From NCBI GenBank assembly GCA_020072585.1, contig JAIQGL010000037.1, forward strand, positions 1-57,123: 57,123 nucleotides of DNA. Reading direction: 5' to 3'. Below are positions 8,403 to 19,100 of the stretch, in pieces. Source of the stretch: Terriglobia bacterium (GTDB taxonomy: Bacteria > Acidobacteriota > Terriglobia > Terriglobales > Acidobacteriaceae). A model generated the notes under the pieces. The model had not been told where the DNA came from. It saw only the letters and a list, made by a program, of their open reading frames with translations, and ran no database searches. The stretch's first letter is position 1. Every line of letters starts with the position of its first letter. Position numbers and translations under genes: made by a program.

Positions 8403-10850
8403 ATGAACTCCAAACCTATGCGGGCCCCCAGCAAGGCTCGGCACTTCGACGAGAATTCCTTGCTAACTCGCTCCTGGACACGGGCCATGGCTGTAGCGCT
8501 AATAACTCTGCTGTCAGTGGTCAGTGCGTATGCAAATAACAGTACGCAGGTCGGCAACCAAGGCATAAACCAGCCCCGCGGCATGATTCGCACCAACGTG
8601 CCCAACCCGGTGATTGGCGGCGCACCGCTCCAAGACTATTGGGTGACGGACAGCATCGCGGGATTCTGCCGTCTTGACAACGGCAGATTGAACGTTGGCA
8701 CCTGCGATATCAACGGCACCTTTGAAGTAACTGACTACCAGGCAGAGACCAACGGGATCAATGGATCCAACGGTTATGTCTTCGTATCCAGTATCGATGG
8801 TGTAAGACGAATCAGCTTCATTCCTGATCCAACGAATCCCGCGAAAACAGTCATCGATACCGCAAACACGGTGATTCTGGCAGGAGCCGGATCACTCTTC
8901 ACCAACAATGTGGCTATCAGTGGCAGGAACCTGCCTTCCACCGCTAACCTGGGCCCCGACGGTAAACTGTACGTTGGCTTCGTCGGCAACATTGACATCT
9001 GGCGTGTATTGAATCCGCTATCTCCTACCTTCACCCCGGCGGGCAACAAGATCGAGAGAGTCGGCACGACTGAAGGCACGGGCGGCCGCCCAACGAGCAT
9101 GGCCTGGATTGGCCATGACCTGTGGATGTTGGACGTTGATTTCATCAATCGCATCCAGAACGCAGACCAGTGCTACTACACTTTCCCCAAGTGCCAGGGA
9201 GTTATCCAGTTCCGGAATCTTTTTGGTCATGCAGGCATGGCTTCTGACCAATTCATCTCGTCGATTCCTAACGGCCGTTACCTTTACTTCGGCAATGGCA
9301 GCCGTGTGGTGCGTTATGACACTACCACCGCAGGTCTTATGCAGGTGTGGAACCAGGCCGGCACAGTGCCCCCGACCAACGTTCTCCAGCACTACACACT
9401 CATTCTGGGCATAAATTTCATTCAAACCCTTACCCCGACCCTGCTGCCGGATGGCAGCCGTGTTGAAGACATGACGGTGGTAAATGACCCGTTTGTTAAT
9501 GCTCTTTTTCCGCCAGCCACGCTTATTCCGCCGCGAAACAATGCCGGCCGGACATGGCTACTGGCCGCCTCTCCGGCGCTGACACCGGAAGCGGTTTGCG
9601 ACGGCAGAGCTACCACTGCAACGGTACAGAATCCTCCGGGATGCGCCATCAGTTCGGTCGGATCGCCCGGACAGGAACCTAACCCGAACCCGCTCGCTGC
9701 CAAGAGAGCCATTCTGTTGGCTTCAGGCGTTACCCATCCAAGAGGCGTTCTGTGGCTCAGGAGCAACTGGTGGGTCTCTGACGAAGCTCTGGGTTTCTGC
9801 CGCATCGATCAGAACCCGATCACTGGCGCTGGCTCACTCAGCCATTGCTTCCAGCCCAATGCTACATTCTTCCCCGGACAACCTGCCGCAGCCCCGCCTG
9901 ACGGCACCGGCAAACAGATTGTTTATGTGCCGGATGCGTCTGGCATCTCATCTAGTATCTACCGGTTCATCTTTACTCCGGATGGCACTGGTGGAACTCT
10001 AAGTCTCAACGGAATTCTAGACGGCACGGGTAGCCGCAAAGGCACCACGGTTCAGACCGTGGCCTTACCCACCGGTCCTTTCAATGATGGGTCGTTATAT
10101 CTGGGCTACTCTGACAGCGGCTTCCTTGAGAAAATCACTAACCCTGCAACCGCCCCTGCCGCGCCTGTACAGATCGCCAGGCTCTTCAATGGCATCGGTG
10201 TGATCAGCATGGCCTTCAATGGCAACGACCTCTATTTATCCGAACTGGGGCCGCCACCCATTGCCGGTCAATTCATCAAGAAGGGTGTGGTTACCGTACT
10301 CTTGAAGGCGTCACCTAGCGCCTCCCAGGGAGGAGCTACCCCGGTAAAGCGCGCGATTGCACGTCTCCAGGCTCCTCAGATCATCGTAGAGAATCCTGGT
10401 GGATTTGCTGTGGGACCTTCCACGATAAGGCCAGCCTGTCTGCCGCCTCCAGGTGTGAAACTCTCGGCGGGCATTCCCGACGATCCGGCAACTATTCCAG
10501 CGTTCTACATCGGAACTCTTGGACTACCTGCGGGTACCGTCTCGCCGGACGGAGGCGTAACCGGCGGACTGGCTGAACTGCCGGAAGTGGACCAGTACGA
10601 CTTTGTCTGCAATGTCCAGCAGGTCTGGGTAACGGACGGAGCCCTTGATCCGCTTCTGACCACCAACACACCGATTGGCTCGGTTACCGCAGTCGGATTC
10701 AGCGGCAACGAAGCTAACGCAATCATGGCTATCGGCGATGATCCGTCGGTGACCATTCCAACTCAGACCCGACAGAGAGGCGTGATTCGCAAGAACGGAC
10801 CTCCGGGCACGGGATCAACCGGACAAGGACACGTTTATATCGTCCCGTAA
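8403..10850 (+). CDS. secreted propeller-like protein with repeated WV(T/S)D...CR motif
   Basis: This 815-residue protein begins at the ATG preceded by GAGAGG; the 44 upstream in-frame codons are polar and sit in the hairpin region. It has a signal peptide ending near SAYANN. The body shows repeated strand-rich units resembling a beta-propeller of the NHL/SMP-30 kind. Two related segments, DYWVTDSIAGFCRLD near the N-terminus and NWWVSDEALGFCRID near the middle, indicate an internal duplication. A third WVTD occurs near the end. The same motif occurs in the 23201-26104 protein. It is last in the peroxidase cluster, before a strong terminator. Function is unknown. Confidence 0.8.
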   Translation: MNSKPMRAPSKARHFDENSLLTRSWTRAMAVALITLLSVVSAYANNSTQVGNQGINQPRGMIRTNVPNPVIGGAPLQDYWVTDSIAGFCRLDNGRLNVGTCDINGTFEVTDYQAETNGINGSNGYVFVSSIDGVRRISFIPDPTNPAKTVIDTANTVILAGAGSLFTNNVAISGRNLPSTANLGPDGKLYVGFVGNIDIWRVLNPLSPTFTPAGNKIERVGTTEGTGGRPTSMAWIGHDLWMLDVDFINRIQNADQCYYTFPKCQGVIQFRNLFGHAGMASDQFISSIPNGRYLYFGNGSRVVRYDTTTAGLMQVWNQAGTVPPTNVLQHYTLILGINFIQTLTPTLLPDGSRVEDMTVVNDPFVNALFPPATLIPPRNNAGRTWLLAASPALTPEAVCDGRATTATVQNPPGCAISSVGSPGQEPNPNPLAAKRAILLASGVTHPRGVLWLRSNWWVSDEALGFCRIDQNPITGAGSLSHCFQPNATFFPGQPAAAPPDGTGKQIVYVPDASGISSSIYRFIFTPDGTGGTLSLNGILDGTGSRKGTTVQTVALPTGPFNDGSLYLGYSDSGFLEKITNPATAPAAPVQIARLFNGIGVISMAFNGNDLYLSELGPPPIAGQFIKKGVVTVLLKASPSASQGGATPVKRAIARLQAPQIIVENPGGFAVGPSTIRPACLPPPGVKLSAGIPDDPATIPAFYIGTLGLPAGTVSPDGGVTGGLAELPEVDQYDFVCNVQQVWVTDGALDPLLTTNTPIGSVTAVGFSGNEANAIMAIGDDPSVTIPTQTRQRGVIRKNGPPGTGSTGQGHVYIVP

Positions 10851-10872
10851 CAAAGAACAACGTTCAACTAAC

Positions 10873-10903
10873 GGCCGGCGGCAAGTAAGTCGCCGGCCTT
10901 TTT
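10873..10903 (+). terminator. intrinsic terminator closing the peroxidase cluster
   Basis: GGCCGGCG pairs perfectly with CGCCGGCC around a 10-nt loop, followed by TTTTT. It begins 22 nt after the last stop codon. Confidence 0.9.
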
Positions 10904-11024
10904 CAGCAAAGCGCAATTCAAGGTGGACGCTTACAGGCAGCTAAGACAGCGGCCAAAGCTCCGCCAGCAGAGGTGAGTTTTTATAACCTGGTACTCTCAA
11001 GAACCCTCGTGGAAGTGAGATGCC

Positions 11025-12155
11025 ATGCACAACATTCGTTGTAAGAGTTTTCCAGTAGAGGTGGGCCCAGTGCCGCGAAAAATCAGCCTTTTTTCATTAA
11101 TCTTGCTCCTCCTTATTCTAATGCTAAGCGGCTGCGTGATCTCGCCACGCCGGACGTTGGGCGGCAGCCCCACTCCAACTCCAAGTCCAACTCCCACTTC
11201 TACTCCAACACCTAGCCCCACACCAACACCCGGACCTCCGGCGACCGGCCAATTGTATGTAACAAGCGGGACCCAGAACTCCATTGTCCGTTTTGACAAC
11301 GCCTTTACTGTCAATGGCAATGCGGCGCCAGCAGCCACAATCAGCGGCGCAGGTACAACTCTGGCAACGCCGATCTACCTTGCCCTGGATTCGGCCGCGG
11401 ATCGATTGTTTGTCGCCAGTAAGACCAGCGCTTCAATCCTGATTTTTGACCAGATCAGCACAAAAACTGGTAATGTCGCGCCCACCCGGGCGATTTCTGG
11501 CGTGGCCACCAATCTGTTTGTGCCCATCCAGCCTTTTTTGGACAAAAGCCGGGACCTGCTTTACGTTTCCGATGACATTAGCATATTGGTCTTTACTTCC
11601 GCGTCCACCGCAAACGGTAATGTGGCTTCTGCCCGGGACATCCAACCGGGTTTTTCCGTGGGAGCAATTTTTGTCGATGCAGCCAATGACCGTCTATTCG
11701 TGACAGATCCTTCGGGAGATGCCGTGAACGAGTACGATAACGCCAGCACACTCAACGGAACCGTGACACCTACACGGCAAATTACTGGCGCCGCGACCGG
11801 ATTAGGGAGCCCAAGCGGCTTGCAGATTGATGGCTCCGGCAGGCTGGTTGTATGCAACACATCTCCACCCAGCATCACCGTCTATAATGCAGCTTCAGCG
11901 AACGGAAATACTTCCCCCCTAGCCACGGTCAGCGGAATCAATACCGGCTTGGTCAGCCCAAACCAGATCGCGTTCGATACAACAGCTCGCGATACCCTTT
12001 ACGTGGCCGACCCAGGGAGCGGAAAAATCTTGGTCTTTACCGGTTTCATCAGCGCGAACGGCAATCTTGCGCCAACACGGACTATCGGTGGCGCAGCAAC
12101 CACGTTGAGTGCCACTGGACTAAATTCCGGAGTTGCCTTGGATGTAAGCCGATAA
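11025..12155 (+). CDS. lipoprotein with PT-rich linker and beta-propeller repeats
   Basis: This protein of up to 376 residues has a hydrophobic stretch followed by the lipobox LSGC, predicting a lipid-anchored exported protein. A Pro/Thr/Ser linker (about 48-72) leads to a propeller of about six repeats with phrases such as LYVTSGTQNS, LFVASKTSAS and LYVADPGSGK and the recurring ANGNxAPxxTISG. This is the NHL-like surface protein type often seen in acidobacteria. The ATG at 11025 is the longest start. A GTG at 11070, preceded by GAGGTGG, places the signal sequence right at the N-terminus and may be the true start. Binding partner unknown. Confidence 0.75.
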   Translation: MHNIRCKSFPVEVGPVPRKISLFSLILLLLILMLSGCVISPRRTLGGSPTPTPSPTPTSTPTPSPTPTPGPPATGQLYVTSGTQNSIVRFDNAFTVNGNAAPAATISGAGTTLATPIYLALDSAADRLFVASKTSASILIFDQISTKTGNVAPTRAISGVATNLFVPIQPFLDKSRDLLYVSDDISILVFTSASTANGNVASARDIQPGFSVGAIFVDAANDRLFVTDPSGDAVNEYDNASTLNGTVTPTRQITGAATGLGSPSGLQIDGSGRLVVCNTSPPSITVYNAASANGNTSPLATVSGINTGLVSPNQIAFDTTARDTLYVADPGSGKILVFTGFISANGNLAPTRTIGGAATTLSATGLNSGVALDVSR

Positions 12156-12716
12156 GTGCTGCAAGCCATGGCGCTCCTGGTGCTGCCGCGGGTTCCGTCA
12201 CCGCTGGATTCGCCGCAACGCTCCTACTGAATCGAGTGCAGGCTACCAGCAATGAGCAGCCTTCGCCGAGTAGTCTTCCCTAAAGCCAATGCGGCCCTGC
12301 CCATCCCCCAATAGCGTACGCACAACACCCTTCTGCTCCCGGTAGCCCAGGCATATTCGAAGTCTTTGAAACTTTAATCCCGTCTTAATCTCTCGCTAAT
12401 GGCAAGCAGAGAGAATAGCCCTGGCTTTAGAACAACGGCGAGATCATCTTCCGGTTATTCGCCTGCTCATCAAGATTTAGTCCTGCTTTAAGCGGGCTCC
12501 CCTTCCGGGAATTTTACTCAAGCATGCTGATCAATTGTTCGTTTAGAGAAGCATCAAGCAGCTGAATACAGCTCTCACGCTTTTCTAACACATGAATTCT
12601 TAACGTGGGCAGAGTATATCGCACCACGATTGAATGGGCAGGGCAACACTCCTTCCGGGTTTGTCCATAAGCATTTTTGCACCACTGTTGTTTTTTGGAG
12701 ATTTTAGGAGAAGCTC
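12156..12716. other. intergenic interval, no gene recognised
   Basis: I see no convincing coding frame. The segment presumably carries the promoter of the downstream secreted-protein genes. It ends with a strong TTTAGGAGAA ribosome binding site. Confidence 0.5.
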
Positions 12717-13181
12717 ATGACTCCCTCGCCCTCGGCGTTGCCGCTTGGTTGTGTGCTCCTTGCCACCCTTACCCTTAACTGGGATGGAGCCACGGCAAGG
12801 GCCTTCACCGGCCCATGCGACCCCGGCATTCCCATTGCCGGCGCAGATCTTCAGATCACAATTTTTCCGCACCTTACACGAAGCGCTGCCTCTGATCCGG
12901 GGAATGCCGCCTTTGCCCTGCACGAACTCAAGGCAGCGCGAGTTACGCGCGGCCACCGCCTTAACTACTCGCTATCGGCGTGCGGCGTTCACGTGAGCGA
13001 TTCATCCACGGTCCCGCAGGGACTCGATGACTCCTGGCAAAAAAGTAATTCACCCATCCCAAGCACCAGCTTCGCTGGCGCCAAGTCGAATCCGGACCGG
13101 GCGTTCACACAGTTTTATCGAAACGAGTTTCAGACAGAGTTCATTGGAGGCAAGCCATGCGGGCAGCTACATATAAATTAA
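12717..13181 (+). CDS. possible small exported protein upstream of the MBG protein
   Basis: This 154-residue reading frame has an excellent AGGAGA site 6-7 nt before its ATG and a hydrophobic N-terminus (MTPSPSALPLGCVLLATLTL) like a signal peptide. It overlaps the start of the MBG-repeat gene by 25 nt, which would allow coupled translation. The rest is of ordinary composition and matches nothing I know. It could be a real leader or partner gene, or a non-functional frame behind a good ribosome binding site. Confidence 0.4.
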   Translation: MTPSPSALPLGCVLLATLTLNWDGATARAFTGPCDPGIPIAGADLQITIFPHLTRSAASDPGNAAFALHELKAARVTRGHRLNYSLSACGVHVSDSSTVPQGLDDSWQKSNSPIPSTSFAGAKSNPDRAFTQFYRNEFQTEFIGGKPCGQLHIN

Positions 13182-16100
13182 GCGGGACCACAACATCTCA
13201 GCAGGCAAAGGCGACCAAGCAACGGGCCGGAACACTCTGGCTCCTGACAGCGCTATTGCTGGCGATTGCATTGCTGGTCCCTGCGGGCGCTCAGGCCCAG
13301 GGCAACTACGTTTACGTGAATGACCAGACGGTGGCAAACTCCATCAACGCTTACTCCGTGTCGTCGACGGGCGCCCTCACGCCATTAGCAGGCTCGCCCT
13401 ATTCCACCGGCGGTGTTGGCTTGCCTGTCACATGTTATGGCCTGAGCCGGATCACGATCAGCAGCGCCACCAATCTAATGTTTGTCGCCAATACCGGAGA
13501 CCAGACCATCAGCGTCTTCCAGATCAATCCCGCCAGCGGCGCTTTGACGCTGGTGGCTGGATCGCCTTTTGCCAGCGGGCTCACTCTTGATGCCTGCCAG
13601 GGTATGTCACTGGCGGTCACGCCCGACGGCGCATTCCTGATGGCTTCCAGCAACGGCCAGATCAATACGTTCAGTGTTGCCGCCAGTGGAGCGCTGGCGC
13701 CGTTTGCCTCCACCGCAAATTGCTGCACGCCCATGGCCGGCATGGTGATTTCCGCCAACGGCAACTTCCTGGCTGTCTCGAATGAGAACAGTGTGTCTGT
13801 CTATACCATCGCTGCTGGCGTGCTGACACCGGTGCTGGGCTCGCCCTTCCCCAAGACCGGCACAGGATTTATTTCCGGACTGGATTTCAGTTGCGCGGGC
13901 GACCGGCTCTATGGCGGCGAGGCCACAAGCACCACCACGATTACTGACGCCTGGACCGTGAATGCCAGCGGCGCGCTGACACCCGTGCCCGGCAGCCCGT
14001 TCCATACCACCGGCACCAATTCCAACGACGTTCATCTCAGTCCTGACAACACGCTGCTGTTCGAAAGCAACCAGCTCAGCAATAGCGTGAATGCGTCCAA
14101 CATCCTTAGCGACGGCAGCCTAAGCAACGTGGGAAAATTCGGCAGCACCACCGCGGTCCATGTGCCTACAGGCATGGCTACGGACGCAGGCGGAAGGTTT
14201 CTCTACATCGCGGACGACAATTTCGGCGTGGCCGTTTTCAGAATCAACGCGGGCGGCATCCTTACGCCTTTGAGTGATACCGGCATCACCCGGCCGGGCG
14301 AGATTCAGGACCTGGCGGCCTATCCTCCGCGCTCCTGCGCCAGCGCCGATCTTTCCATTACCAAGTCGGCTTCGCCTACCGTGGTGGCCGGGAGCCCAAT
14401 TGTCTATACGATCACCATCACCAACAACGGCCCATCTGCGGCATCGGCCGTGGTTTCAGATACCATGCCGGCCGGCACAACGCCCGGCGGAAACCTGAAA
14501 ATCGTTGCCGCCACTGGTGCACAGCGCACCAGCGGGGTTGTTACCATCCACACAACGGCGCCACATGCGGCCTTTGTTGGAGAAACGGTCGTCATTACCG
14601 GAGTTGGAGACGCCAGCTTCAATGGAACATTTACAATCGCGTCTGTCCCCGACGGCTCTTCTTTCACTTACAGCGAGGCGGGAACGGATGCCACCAGCGG
14701 CGGCGGCAGCGCTACTACGCCGAATTGCCAGGTCCCTGCGGGAGGCACGGGCGTTTGCGGCGGCGCCCCGGCAACTGCGCGCTCCATACCCATTGTGGCT
14801 TCCACTGGAGCAAAGCGCGTTAGCGGCGTGGTAACGATTACGACCACTGCGCCGCACGTGCTGCTGGCTGGTCAAACGGTCACCATCACAGGTGTAGCGA
14901 ACACCACTTTCAACGGAACATTCCCGATCGTTTCTGTCCCGACTCCCACTACCTTTACGTATAGCAAGGCCGGTGTGGACGCGACGAGCGGCGGCGGAAG
15001 TGCGGTCACCGGTCAGACTTTAACCGTGGCTTTCAACTCTCTTGCCAACGGAGAAACGCAAACGGCCATCCTTACCACCACCACTCCCACATCCGTCACC
15101 AATGGCACGGTGATCAGCAACACAGCAACCATCGGCAACAAGTCCGCGGTTGATGCGGTCCCGGCGAACAACTCCGCCACGGCAGCGGTGACGGTTGGCA
15201 CACCTGTTGTCACCGCACTTACTGTTCCAGATGGCACCGGACCTTACGGTGGATTGGCCACGCTTTCAGCCGTCCTGAAAAACAGCGTCACCAACGCTCC
15301 TATCGCGGGCAAGGTCCTTACTTTCCAACTAGGCGGCAATCTGGCGAGCGCTTTGACCGATGCCACCGGAACGGCGACGGTGAACACCTTGCCGATAGGG
15401 ACCATTTCAGTCGGAACGCATCCATCTGCCTTCACCGTCAGCTTTGGCGGCGATTCCAGCTTCCTGGCCAGCAACGCGGTCGGGACCCTGGTTGTAACCA
15501 AGGCACAACTGACCGTCACGGCGGACAACCAATCCAGACTCTATGGCGATGCCAATCCGCCTCTGACCTACACCATCACAGGCTTCGTGAACGGCGATAC
15601 TCTAGCGGTGGTGAGCGGCACGGCAAATTGCACAACCACGGCCACTCCTGCCAGCCCGGCGGGAACGTATCCCACCACCTGCACGGCGGGCACGCTTGCC
15701 GCGGCAAACTATGTGTTCGTGTTCGTTGACGGCACGCTGACAGTGAACCCTGCGCCACTGACGGTAACCGTGGCGAATGCCAGCCGCGCCTATGGCGCCG
15801 CTAACCCGGCCTTTACCGGGACCATCACCGGCATAAAGAACGGTGACGTGATCACCGCGACTTATAGCACCACAGCCACGGCCACGAGCCCGGTGGGAAC
15901 GTATCCCATCACTGCGACTCTGGTGGATCCCGGCAACGTGCTCGGGAACTATACCGTCACCAATACTCCTGGCACTCTGACAATCACGGCGGCGGCGCTG
16001 GTTGTTACCGCCAATAATGCGGCGCGCTTGTACGGCGATCCGAACCCCGCATTCGCGGGAACGATTGCCGGACTGGTAAATGGCGACAACATCACTGCCA

Positions 16101-19100
16101 CCTTCACTTCCGTCGCCACTCCGGCGAGCCCGGTGGGCAATTACCCCATCGTGCCGGCCTTGAGCGATCCAACGAACAAACTCGGCAACTATGCCGTCAC
16201 ACTCAACAATGGAAACCTGGTGGTAAGCCCGGCGCCTTTGGTCGTGACTGCGGCCAATGCAACTCGCGCAGTCGGCGCGCCCAACCCGGTCTTCACCGGT
16301 GCCATCGTGGGCATCAAGAACGGTGACAACATCACGGCAACTTATGCAAGCCCCGCTACTGCAACCAGCGCACCGGGAACTTATCCGATCATCCCGACCC
16401 TGGTTGATCCAACCGGGAAACTGGGCAACTACACCGTGACCGTAAACAACGGTACCCTGACAATCACCGCCGCTGTATTGACGGTGACTGCGGACAATGC
16501 GAGCCGCTTGTACGGCGATCCCAACCCGCCGCTAACCTACACCATTGCCGGCTTCGTGAATGGCGATACTCTGGCAGTGGTGAGCGGCACGGCTGCTTGT
16601 ACAACCACGGCCACCCCAGACAGCCCGGTAGGAACGTATCCCATCACCTGCACTGCGGGCACGATTGCCGCGGCGAACTATGTATTCGCATTCGCCAACG
16701 GAACGCTGACCGTAAACCCGGCGCCACTGACGGTGACTGCCGCGAATGCCAGCCGCCTCTATGGCGCTGCCAATCCGGCTTTCACCGGCACCATCACGGG
16801 CATCAAGAATGGTGACAACATCACGGCGACTTATGCCAGCGTCGCCACTCCTGCCAGCAATGTTGGCACTTACCCGATCATACCCACGCTTGTGGATCCG
16901 ACCAGCAAGCTCGGCAACTACACCGTAACTTCCAACAACGGCACGCTGACTGTAACCACGGCTCCGCTGACTGTCACGGCAGCCAACGCAAGCCGCGTTT
17001 ATGGCGATCCCAACCCGATCTTCACCGGGACCATCACCGGATTGCTGAACGGTGACAACATCACGGCGACTTATGCCAGCGTTGCTACGCCGGCCAGTTC
17101 CGTGGGAACCTACCCGATCGTGCCCACGTTGGTTGACCCAACCAGCAAGCTGGGTAACTACACGGTTACCTCCAACAATGGCACGCTGACTATCACTCCG
17201 GCTCCCCTGGTTGTGACCGCCGCGAATGCAACTCGTGCGTTTGGCGATCCCAACCCGGCCTTTACCGGCGCCATCGTCGGCATCAAGAACGGCGACAACA
17301 TTACGGCAACATTCTCCAGCCCGGCCACAGCCACCAGTCCGGCGGGAACTTATCCGATTATCCCGGTGCTGGTTGATCCGACCGGTAAGCTCGGAAACTA
17401 CACTGTCACCGCGAACAACGGAACGCTGACTGTAACTTCTGCGGCGCTGGTTGTAACTGCGGCCAACGCAAGCCGGTTCTATGGCGATCCTGACCCGGTC
17501 TTCACCGGCACCATCACCGGAGTCAAAAACGGCGACACCATTACCGCAACCTATGCGAGCACGGCTACCGCGACGAGCGCACCTGGGACGTTTATCATCG
17601 TTCCCACGCTGTCTGACGGCGGCACGGGCGCGCTGGCAAATTACACAATCGTCATTAACAACGGCACTCTCACGGTCCAGGCAGCTCCGCTGACCGTGTC
17701 CGCAGCCAATGCCAGCCGCCTTTATGGCGCTGCGAATCCAGCTTTCACCGGCACCATCACCGGCATCAAGAATGGTGACAACATCACTGCCACTTACACC
17801 AGCATCGCCGATCCAACGAGCAATGTGGGGACCTATCCCATCACGCCGGTTCTGAGTGATCCCGCCAACAAGCTGAGCAACTACGCGGTTACTCTGTCGA
17901 ACGGCACGCTTACGATCACTCCGGCTCCGCTGAGTGTGACTGCCGCGAATGCCAGCCGCGTCTATGGTGATCCCAACCCGGCTTTCACCGGAACGATCAC
18001 TGGATTGCTGAACGGTGACAACATCACGGCAACTTACTCCAGTGTCGATGCGACGGCCGCGGTGGGAACGTATCCAATCGTGCCCGCTCCGGTGGATCCG
18101 ACCGGCAAGCTGGGCAACTACACGGTCACCTTGAATAATGGAACGTTGACGATTACTCCCGCGCCCTTGAGCGTGACCGCCGCCAACACGACGCGCGCCT
18201 TTGGCGATCCTAACCCGGTCTTCACCGGCACAATCGCCGGGATCAAGAACGGAGATAACATCACCGCGACCTACAGCACCACGGCCACGGCCACCAGCCC
18301 GAGCGGAACGTATCCAATCGTACCTGCTCTGATTGATCCAGCCGGCAAGCTGAGCAATTACACGGTGACCATCAACAATGGCACGCTAACCATCACGCAA
18401 GCTGTGCTGACGGTTACCGCGGCCAACGCCAGCATGATTTTTGGTGATCCGGTTCCCGCCCTGACCGGCACCATTACCGGATTAAGGAACGGTGACACCA
18501 TCTCCGCGACCTACACCACCGCGGCGACTTCAGCCAGCCCCGTGGGAACGTATGCGATTGTTGCGACGCTGGTGGATCCCAATAACCAGGCCGTGAACTA
18601 TACGGTCGTAATCAACAACGGAACGCTCACCATTAGTCCGGCTCCATTGACCGTGACCGCAGCCAGCGCGAGCAGGCTATACGGCGATCCCAACCCGGCC
18701 TTCACCGGAACCATCACCGGGCTGAAGAATGGCAACAACATTAGCGCGATATTCTCGGCTGCCGCTGACCCAACCAGCCCCGTCGGGACCTACGCTATCA
18801 TCCCGACACTGGTCGATCCGAATAACCAGGTCGGCAATTACGCAGTCACTCTCAACAATGGCTTGCTTGTCGTCAATCCCGCACCGCTGAGCGTGACGGC
18901 CGACAGCGCCGCCCGGCTCTTCGGTGATCCCAATCCGGCTTTCACCGGGACCCTTACCGGCGTCAGGAACGGTGACAACATCACGGCCACGTTTGCCAGT
19001 GCCGCTGATCCCACAAGCCCGGTAGGGACTTATCCCATCGTGCCCACACTGCTTGATCCGGCCAGCAAGCTGGCGAACTATGTGGTCACTTCAACCAATG

